Assembly (NCBI GenBank): GCA_963565915.1
Contig: OY751495.1
Span: 3,100,001 to 3,164,000 of the forward strand
Source: Entoloma clypeatum
Lineage: Eukaryota > Basidiomycota > Agaricomycetes > Agaricales > Entolomataceae
Length of the DNA stretch: 64,000 nucleotides
Direction: 5' to 3'
The translations under genes and the position numbers were made by a program. Position 1 is the stretch's first letter. The number at the start of each line of letters is the position of its first letter. The notes below the pieces were generated by a model. That model worked only from the letters and a program-made list of their open reading frames with translations, was not told the DNA's origin and searched no databases. Positions 57,401 through 64,000 of the stretch are shown in pieces.

Positions 57401-59016
57401 CCAAGTCCCTCTGCTATCCGGGGCCCATAACCTGTTGAAGTTCCACCTGGGCGCTAGCCACAGATGTACTGAGCAACACAGCTACAGTGGAAGTACTCTA
57501 CTCTACCGTTCTAGTCACTTACTTGGTTGGGAAGGGTGAGGCTGGTGAGAGCGGTTGAGGCTGGTAAGAGCGATGGAGCTGGTTAAGAGTCAAGAGACAA
57601 CTTGTTGATATTGACAGTTTCCTGGTCTTATATACCGTACTACTGTTTGTACCAACCAAATAAGTATGTAATTGAAGATGTGTAAAGGTCACGTGATATA
57701 ATCTAATCCACGTGATGGAAAAGTTTCAACATATAACAGTTGCGCGGCGCCGCCGGGTATACGGACTCAAGGGGAGTGGTACAATGACTCGGGAATTACC
57801 ATTACAGATGAAACGACAACTTGTTTTGGACCAAATGGCAAAGGACCCCACGAGTCGACAAGGCCCAAAGACAATTGGTGAAGCAATCGTGTTTAATGAA
57901 GGTGCACACTTAACGCGGTACTTATTTGCTATCTTTCATTCCTTTTTCTCGGGTATGACTGTGGCTTTTACTTGATAGATCTTTCATCCGTACAGAAATG
58001 CATCTTCAAGATCCAGAAGGCTTTGCTATCCGTGAACCTACAGCGAGGAAGATAAGTCGGGGGTTTTTGATTGCACTAGGCCCACATCATGAATGGAGTG
58101 GTGATGGACACGATAAGTTGTCCGCGATCGGATTTCCAATCTGGGGAATACGTGATAAATGGGGGTCAAAATGGCTGGGGCTCCGAACTGTGCCTAATAA
58201 CCGCCTCAAGAAGGCGGTTGCTTATTTGTATCTTGGCATTGTCAAGAAGTATGGTGGTAAGTGACATTGCAACTTGTCTGATAATGTACGAAAGACATAC
58301 GAATTTTCAGGTATGCCCATTCAAACGAGCACAGACTGTGGAAGTGAGACCACCCAAGTATTTGGGTTAGCAAATGCATTGAGGTAACTATGCATTGAAT
58401 CGTTACCTGTCTCATGTTTTGATTATGTATCAAGGGAAACTTTTGCGCCGCATCTTTCAATCGATGAACTTCCGGCACATCGCTTCTTGAAAAGTATTCA
58501 CAACATCACGATCGAACGTGGGTGGCTCCGCTTGCGCCTCCAATGGGGTGATAATGTCAAGGTATTTTGGGAAGCTGGAGCTGGGCTCTATGTCGAGGCG
58601 AACGCAGACCATTAGTATGTCAAACCTTATGACGACATTGACAGTTCTTATATCATTGGCCTAGCAACCTCGTGCAGTGGCTTTGGTCAACTCTCATCCA
58701 GTCAGAACTGGATCGACTTCTTTATCATTTCAATAACCATGTCACTCGAAAGGACAGAAGTAAGCAGCTTCCATCTGGCGTCTCACCCAATGTTGCAATG
58801 GCACTTCCTGAGAAGTACGGAGGCCAGAACTGCCTCCAACCAGTTGATATGGTTGTCGTTGATGCATTGATGGACGAGATTGGTGAGGAGGTGCTCCAGT
58901 TTGTTACGCCAGAATATGCTTGCCAGGCAGAGAAAGTATATGCATCTCTAAACATCGGTCAGCTTACTTTTCAAAATATCTGGTTGGTATTTGCTGCGAT
59001 GCTACCCCTCATGTAG
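45485..59016 (+). CDS. DDE integrase-core protein (431 aa), exon 2 split by Copia D
   Basis: Six exons: 45485-45708; 45770-45777 joined to 57737-57917 across Copia D; 57979-58256; 58311-58383; 58435-58614; 58665-59016. Lengths sum to 1296 nt with every junction in phase. The first intron has a GC donor (AG followed by GCATGT). N-terminus: helix-turn-helix-like (NRELISQLLLAEHDIKM, then RRRRVYGLKGSG). Core: likely catalytic D in WSGDGHDK, D in TDCGSETT and E in NITIERGWLRLR. The family is very abundant in Agaricomycetes and related in fold to retroviral integrases. Without Copia D the gene would be intact; with it, it is disrupted. Likely role: transposase of the element delimited by the inverted repeats. 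Confidence 0.8.
45778..46076 (-). repeat. 3' LTR of Copia D (299 bp)
   Basis: Two CACGTG palindromes flank a two-unit TAATC array near the U3 end. Confidence 0.95.
49722..50154 (-). repeat. 3' LTR of Gypsy F (433 bp)
   Basis: Contains a duplicated internal motif CTTGCAAGGGAGATCCGAAG (two units about 70 bp apart) and is purine-rich at the U3 end. Confidence 0.95.
50166..54235 (-). pseudogene. pol of Gypsy F (PR-RT-RNH-INT-chromodomain)
   Basis: The protease frame (54235 to 53390; LLDSGATGSF) overlaps the RT frame (open from 53567 downstream), so a second frame change lies in 53390-53567, probably an indel. Reverse transcriptase (VYLDDILIF), RNase H (VEADSSDFATRAV) and integrase (HHCC; VSDRGPQF; QSDGQTERV) run to TGA 50946-50948, where CGA is expected, then continue (MAEFTYNNHVH) to a C-terminal chromodomain (FLVKWKGYGYEENSWE) and the stop at 50166. 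Confidence 0.9.
54070..55224 (-). pseudogene. gag of Gypsy F
   Basis: Starts at ATG 55224 (MDDPNRLEQL) with a coiled-coil-like N-terminus and a proline/alanine linker. TGA 54835-54837 (expected CGA) interrupts the capsid region. It continues with VETYIDEFKDYIDKAGY and a single CCHC knuckle (CFRCNKTGHFSREC) to the stop at 54070. The protease frame overlaps its end, consistent with programmed frameshifting. Confidence 0.85.
55374..55383 (-). promoter_or_regulatory. Self-primer binding site of Gypsy F
   Basis: The sense strand AGAAAGTTCT, two bases from the LTR, is the exact 10-nt complement of the predicted RNA 5' end at 55504-55513. The two-base spacing is the same as in Gypsy E. Confidence 0.65.
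55386..55818 (-). repeat. 5' LTR of Gypsy F (433 bp)
   Basis: Partner of 49722-50154. The predicted RNA start (sense AGAACTTTCT, 55504-55513) lies about 30 bp after a TATTTA box. Confidence 0.93.
56930..56981 (-). repeat. 26-bp tandem duplication in Copia D gag
   Basis: Two identical adjacent 26-bp units (56930-56955 and 56956-56981). Copies A, B and C have a single unit. 26 is not a multiple of three, so it shifts the gag frame. Confidence 0.92.
57418..57432 (-). promoter_or_regulatory. Primer-binding site of Copia D (half tRNA-iMet type)
   Basis: The sense strand reads GGTTATGGGCCCCGG at the LTR border. Confidence 0.75.
57433..57731 (-). repeat. 5' LTR of Copia D (299 bp)
   Basis: Identical to the 3' LTR except for ATTG in place of ATCG near 57671. 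The sense strand contains GTAAGT. Confidence 0.95.
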
Positions 59017-59506
59017 TATGTTACAAATGTACAACCTACTTAGACAATGTATATTCATAGTACTACTAAGTCAACGACGCCTTGGTGCACCATACTTACA
59101 CGTCGCGCGATGAATCAACAAGATCATGTGATCAGCCATCTCGTTTATCGATCATAACTTCAACTTTTCCCCTCTTGTGTCCTCCCCCCCACTGCTTGCT
59201 ATTCACTGGCAGCCGCTCACTGCACACATAGCCGCACACGGACCGCTTCCCATTATCAGTGCACCCTTAGCTGGCACCGATTGAGTATCACCACCACGAC
59301 CGACTCCTGCTGTCGCGGTCCTGCCACTCACTTATTGGGGACCGTATTGAGCGCCCAGTGGCGCGGTGTCGCTAGTTGATTCGCCTGTCGGACGTGTTGG
59401 ATGGAGTGCAAGGTATGGTAAGCACAAACTCCTCCCCCTTTTGTCATTGTCGTTCGCTGACAATCTATCTGTCCCATAGATCCTGACTGGAATCAGACGA
59501 GGTACA
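59017..59506. other. Spacer between the integrase-core gene and the RING-like gene
   Basis: No convincing coding signal or structured repeat seen. It presumably contains the terminator of the first gene and the promoter of the second. Confidence 0.4.
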
Positions 59507-60998
59507 ATGTCCGCACCACCGTCGGTACTCTCACCTGCGCTAATATTGACGCTGTGTAGCTTGCCCTCCACAGCGCCTGTACAAAGGCCTCACTGCTCAC
59601 AGCTACCAAATTTGGCGGTCTTCTCGCCCTCTCCCACCCCAACGCATCGCCCTCAAATTCCGGGCGCGGTTCATCTTGTCAACTGTCCTGGTTTGCACCC
59701 GATCTCGTGCACATTGTGTAGCCTAGTTCAGCCACACATATGAGTATCTGCGTGGGCAGAGGCTCGGTGTAATTCAGCTCAACCCTGCCGTCACAGAGCG
59801 CCTGCCAAGGCCGGACTGCGTGAGGCCCTGCATCCTCGCCATCTGCCCATGCTCGTCAAATCCAAGCTATGGGTTGGTCGCAATCAAGGTGGATACCTCT
59901 ATAACAACCCATCAATCCTCCAGCCCCACCAATGCTTTTCCCGACCGGAAAGATACCCACTTGCTGCCGCCAAAACCAGCCGACATCGCCAAAGCACAGG
60001 CTGCTAGCGGATGTTCCATGTGCCTGTCACCCTGTCCGCCCACTTTCGTGATCCTCGTGCCGTGTGGCCACCCCTTTGCTCCGCGTGCTTGACGAGTGCA
60101 CTGAACATCGTTGGGGAGAAGGATATGGAATGTGCAGTTTGCAAAGGCAAGGTGGCGGGTTTTCGGCATCTTGAGTTTGTGTCGGGGATGGAAGATGCAA
60201 GAGCGAGTACACCGAGGATCTGTGACGAAAGGGAGGAGGGTGGCGTGAAGGAGGGTGGCGTTGAAGGGGGAAGGACCCAAGATCACGGGCGAGGCAAGCC
60301 ATGCACGAAACCACCCTGCTTATTAGCTTTCGCCATCCGTTTCAAAGACTCCCTTGAACAAGCTACCTACCTCAAACACGCCACCGACTGCGGGAGCGTC
60401 AAGCTTGTCTTCACAGGCCTCGACGTCCTCAGAGCCACCCCCTGGAAAATCAGCAAAGGGGTCTTCGACGTTGTCCAATGATGAGGGTGGCCCCTCACAG
60501 CGCTGCGATCAGGCGCAATCGGTACAATGAAAACAGGGCCACCACTGGAGGATGGAGGTTTGGAAAGCTGGCGATGACTGTCAATAGCCCCTGGTTCGGG
60601 CTCGATGGGCTTGATGTGGACGAAGCTGTCACCAGGAGTCCGGGTGAGGGGAACCCAACAACGTGCAGTCAAAGACATGCCAGAAGGTGTTCGACAGCTC
60701 ATTTGCCTCTGAAGGAAACGGGATCTCCCGCCCCCACAGGGGCTACCGCACAATTTGCTGTTGGTAGGACCGTCGGACCTGATGATTCCGGCTACATGAT
60801 ATTTTGCGATGCGGACATTGTTGGGTGCAAGTACGTGGCCATATCTGATGCGAGAAGGGACCTCATCCGGACTATTCGCGAATTCCAGGGGATGTGTGCC
60901 AGGTCAATCTGAGTGCTGCTGACTGGCCGTTGGATGTGTACACGCATGTTGGGGATATGGTTGAGAAGCTGTTGATCGAGGACATGGAGAAAATGTAA
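59507..60998 (+). pseudogene. RING-finger-like gene, frameshifted
   Basis: The recognisable part is a C3HC4-type RING: CSMCLSPCPP near 60012, then VPCGHPF, a frame change, CSACLTSAL, and CAVCKGKVAGF. The frame breaks at 60075-60077, where CCCTTTGC needs one more T to keep the cysteines aligned. A later coding stretch (DDSGYMIFCDADIVGCKYVAISDARRD) and a last one (WPLDVYTHVGDMVEKLLIEDMEKM, stop 60996-60998) are in different frames. Upstream exon structure is unclear and the start is a guess. It ends 43 bp from the stop of the convergent alpha-kinase gene. It may be an E3 ligase-like cargo gene or a decayed one. Confidence 0.4.
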
Positions 60999-61041
60999 AT
61001 TTATTGACTGTGTACATGTGACAGACAGTCTAGACAATGGA

Positions 61042-63459
61042 TCACGGTGAAGGAAAGCCATGTCGAAGTGGTCCTTGTGTAATTTTCGCCCCTCTCAATT
61101 TCAATTTGACACATAGTTCGTTGCATTGGTGTGCCTTTTGCCATTCTGCAATCTCGTTGGGACCACCATCCCAAAAACCCGTATTTTTTTACAAACTGCC
61201 AAAGCAAAGGTGGTGAGTGTTGAGTTGTCACGAACAAAGATAATGATGTACGAATGGGCTTGTGGATCAAAAAGGATCACAGACTTATCAGTGGGTGCAA
61301 CAAATCCTGAGAAGACGAAATATTTCAGATTAGTGAATTAGCATGCATTGTGGTAATGACAACATACCTTGAATGTCTGTAAGGACCATTGTACCATTTG
61401 TGTCAACGAGAACATGGTGGGCATATGCATCTATAGCAGAACCAATTATATCGATACTTTGTCCAGCAGTCGTGCTTCCACTGAACTTCCGTTCACTGTA
61501 TAACCCCGACATATTAAGTAGCAGCGCTGCAAGGAATGTTTCAAATAGCAGATTTGGTACGTCGTTCAACCAAACATCAGCTGTGCCAAGAAAGGCATCA
61601 TGACTGTTCCATCATATCTCTGCCGTTCTGTGAATAACAATGATTGAGGAATCTAGAAATCAATTTACCTGGGATATACACATTATAGATCTTGGCGCGC
61701 CGCACAAATGACTCTGCAAAATACTGTCTGTGGACCAATAATCTGAGCTCATCCATCAAGTCATGACGATTTTGAGCCTCGTCCATGTTGTTGTCTTTTT
61801 TACATTGGAAAATTGCATACTGTATATCACCGATGCGGCCCTCAAACATCTAGTTAGCTACAAAAGAAAGGACATTATAAATTGGAACACACCAAGAAAG
61901 CAACCTTGGTGGCACCTTCTGCAAGATATCCATCCTCAGATCTACCACCTCCCATAAAACGGTGCCAGTTCTTTGAAATATCAATCTTCTCGTCAAGGCC
62001 ATTGACTTCCTCAAGATTGCCATGATTATCGATTACAATTGTAGTCTTTTGAAACTCATAGGAGTCATATTCAATTTGAGGTTTGGTTGGGACTGTCGAC
62101 ATCAGCTTTCGAGGGCGGAAAGCACTTGTGTATTCAGTTGTCGTAGAAATACCTGAAAAGCAAAATCAATAAGGGTGGAACTCCTAAACATTAGACTAAT
62201 GATGTACTAGTGGATGCCTTGCGTTTGGCACTTGGCTTCGCCCGACTGGATGTGATATGGCTTGCAGATGATCGATACGTAGATGGCTTTCGGGATGTAC
62301 TATAGCTTTCATCGACATCTATGATGGGTTCCTATAGTAGATTCACAATTAAAAATCCATGAAACTTGAAGGTTAGCAGTAGTACTGCTACTATCAAGAT
62401 ACCGATTGTGCCTCATAGACATAAACACACAGACTGAGCCGCCGGTCCTTGATGTCAGTCTCCGAGATTTTGGAGTCTGCTTTGAGTGTGTTGAACATTG
62501 CCTCCACACTGCCGACAATATGGCTCTCGGTCAGCTGAAAATTATATACAGCTTTGGCGGATTGATTGATTCCAAACGTAACACTAAGATATTCAGTCAG
62601 CATCAATTGGAAAATGATAAACTTGAACGTGGCCTTACTCCTCGAAATTCAAGACATTTAAACCACTACTGTTGGAAGCCAGTGACTCGCACCATGCTTT
62701 TTTTAACTCATTTTGTGCATGACAGAGAATGGAATTTGCTGGGTCTGAGCCGAAGAACTTCTTCAAGACGGGTAAGAGCTGGGCCTTTATAGACGAGAAC
62801 GAGAGGCAGACACTCGTATAAATGAGCAGACCATGCCAGGAACAAGGAATAAGTATCACCTTTCTTGTGATACCACCATTTTTGGGATAATAGTAGAGTG
62901 TTGCTTCCATCGTTATCGTGTCATTCTTGGCTTGCTTCTTGAGAGTAGATATTTTATTCTTGAGTTGAGCGGCATTTGCAGCTTGGAGACCAGCATTCAA
63001 TGTAGGGGGTTGGTTCAGGCGATGTTCGGAGGTAGTTGATTGATAGTTTGCAGCACGCACGAGGATGCTGTCCTTTGCTTTATTGACTTCTACCAGGATT
63101 CAATTATATACGCCAGGTATAGGAATTCCAGCATACCATCTGTGACTGAACGGGCAGGCTTGGCTTCAAAGAGAAGCTGGTACGACGCCAGTTCAAGAAA
63201 GCCTGATGTAACATACCTTCCATACAAGCACCACAGAGTGTGTTTTTCATATACGGATAGACGATGGAACAATTTTCGCATTGTGGCTGTTGCTGAGTTG
63301 GTGTTATTAGTTCAGTGTTATCGGAGGGAGTGGTGTTAACCTTGCCTCAATTGCTTCTCGTTCTATGGATGATGGTGCTTTTGAGAGCTTTATACACTTC
63401 ATGCACTGGTCTTCGTCAAGCCCACGGAACAATAGTGCACAACCAGTACAAACCCCCAT
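61042..63459 (-). CDS. Alpha-type protein kinase with N-terminal Cys-rich domain (multi-exon)
   Basis: Begins at ATG 63459 (MGVCTGCALLF) and ends at TGA 61042-61044. The N-terminus has two CxxC pairs, then after an intron a second cluster (QQPQCENC, CGAC), typical of Agaricomycete alpha-kinases. A variable middle follows (SAKAVYNFQLTESHIVGSVE; KTTIVIDNHGNLEEV). The atypical alpha-kinase domain is spread over several exons: GYLAEGATK; MFEGRIGDIQ; YAHHVLVDTNGTMVLTDIQ, then GFVAPTDKSVILFDPQAHS after an intron; WDGGPNEIAEW; and the C-terminal zinc-binding HQCNELC. Introns are about 50-70 bp; I fixed only some junctions. One donor appears to be GC (GAG then GCAAGG). Likely a Ser/Thr kinase; substrate unknown. 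Confidence 0.75.
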
Positions 63460-63786
63460 TTCAGAACTTTCAGGTGTTAAGAAAGAGCACTGTAGTGGGC
63501 GTTTAGGAAATCGGCAACAAGGAACATGACAAGGTTCAAAGTGCGAACTTGTATCAGGCAGAGACGCACCTTCAGTTTCTGTTTAAGGGAATTGAGTCTC
63601 TGGCATCATGTTCTTTTTTGTCTACTCATACTTAGTCTACGACAATCCAGGTCTTTGTGCTCTCGTTACAGGTATCTTGATCTCTGTTAACGCCATCAGC
63701 CACTATCTGGCCTCAATTTGGCTTACAGCAAAAAAGCGAAGGCGCCTTTGCTTTTTTGCGTCATGTGTTCAATTGATCGATGTGGT
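63460..63786. other. Upstream region of the alpha-kinase gene, up to the right inverted repeat
   Basis: Probable promoter. No gene or repeat recognised. Confidence 0.4.
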
Positions 63787-63993
63787 CTCTGATTCGACAA
63801 AACTATATCCTCAAGGAAGGGTTGAACCCGTACGATCACTAACATATCGCGCCGAGCCCCGACATATATATTCCTATATCAATTGCGCCCTGCAGGTATT
63901 GAGAAGGTTGTTAGGGGAACCTCAGAAGGCTGTCAAGACACGGAAATCTGTAAAATTCGAGGCGCGAATCCAAAATACAGCTGGCGCACCGTA
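63787..63993 (-). repeat. Right inverted repeat of the integrase/alpha-kinase element
   Basis: Mirror of the left repeat. The outer end lies seven bases before the window edge, so the flank can only just be seen. Confidence 0.88.
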
Positions 63994-64000
63994 CCCCCCA

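Larger units (their letters stand above)
45778..57731 (-). mobile_element. Copia element D (family Copia-1), TSD TATAA, host of Gypsy F
   Basis: LTRs 45778-46076 and 57433-57731 (299 bp each) differ by one CpG transition. TSD TATAA lies at 45773-45777 and 57732-57736, inside an exon of the integrase-core gene. Pol is open throughout; gag carries a 26-bp tandem duplication near its start, and Gypsy F separates gag from pol. Confidence 0.95.
45039..63993. mobile_element. Candidate large DNA transposon with ~210-bp inverted repeats, carrying integrase-core and alpha-kinase genes
   Basis: Inverted repeats 45039-45256 and 63787-63993 begin TACGGTGCGCCAGCTGTA and are nearly identical apart from a 10-11 nt length difference. 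C runs lie directly outside both ends (45032-45038 and 63994-63999), compatible with a target duplication in a C-rich site but not proof. Removing Copia D leaves about 7.0 kb with three genes: a DDE integrase-core gene near the left end, a RING-like gene, and an alpha-kinase on the opposite strand ending near the right repeat. An intact DDE gene next to long inverted repeats suggests an autonomous element. I cannot assign it to a named superfamily. The alternative is an inverted segmental repeat around unrelated genes. Confidence 0.6.

Noticed and set aside
1..64000. CRISPR arrays, bacterial-type operons, ribosome binding sites or rRNA
   Set aside because: None seen. Introns, LTR elements and a LINE show this is eukaryotic nuclear DNA.

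Overview
The window is nuclear DNA of a basidiomycete, most likely an Agaricomycete. The short GT-AG introns (44-66 bp), a lineage-typical MYND-associated protein, an alpha-kinase with an N-terminal cysteine-rich region and the integrase-core gene family all point that way. Only about 7 kb of the 64 kb is ordinary host sequence. The rest is mobile DNA in two nested clusters plus two further insertions, and target-site duplications (TSDs) resolve the order of nearly all of them.

Layout, left to right. A minus-strand host gene leaves the window at base 1 and starts at 1554. A 631-bp hAT-type element (TSD GCCAAGAT) sits 11 bp upstream of its ATG. A tRNA-Phe gene is cut in two by Copia element A (2528-8318, minus, TSD CTATG). 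Nest 1 (8424-39999) is one full-length LINE with a 15-bp TSD and poly(A). It was split by Copia C (10220-22692, TSD GTCAC), which carries Gypsy E (13479-20101, TSD CAGAA), and by Copia B (26789-39308, minus, TSD GGCGC), whose 5' LTR carries a different Copia family, element G (32436-39165, TSD AACTT). Host genes follow: a tetraspanin with a long tail (40203-42004) and a DPB4/POLE3-type DNA polymerase epsilon subunit (43397-44470), both on the minus strand. Nest 2 (45039-63993) is a candidate DNA transposon with inverted repeats of about 210 bp. It holds a DDE integrase-core gene, a frameshifted RING-like gene and an alpha-kinase gene. Copia D (45778-57731, minus, TSD TATAA) sits in exon 2 of the integrase gene and itself carries Gypsy F (49722-55818, minus, TSD GTCGT).

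The elements use different replication strategies that can be read from the DNA. Both Copia families have a primer-binding site matching the anticodon arm of initiator tRNA-Met (half-tRNA priming, as in Drosophila copia). Both Gypsy elements have a site complementary to the predicted 5' end of their own RNA (Tf1-like self-priming). Both Copia families also have a splice donor in the LTR and an acceptor just before gag, which predicts an intron that removes the primer-binding site from the gag-pol mRNA. In element G that intron contains a 274-codon reading frame (ORF0) that begins inside the LTR and reads through the primer-binding site.

Decay is dominated by CpG transitions. Sixteen premature stops are TGA where CGA is shown or expected, and 14 of 18 LTR-to-LTR substitutions lie at CpG. 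The most novel candidates are the inverted-repeat element that pairs an integrase with an alpha-kinase, and ORF0 of element G.
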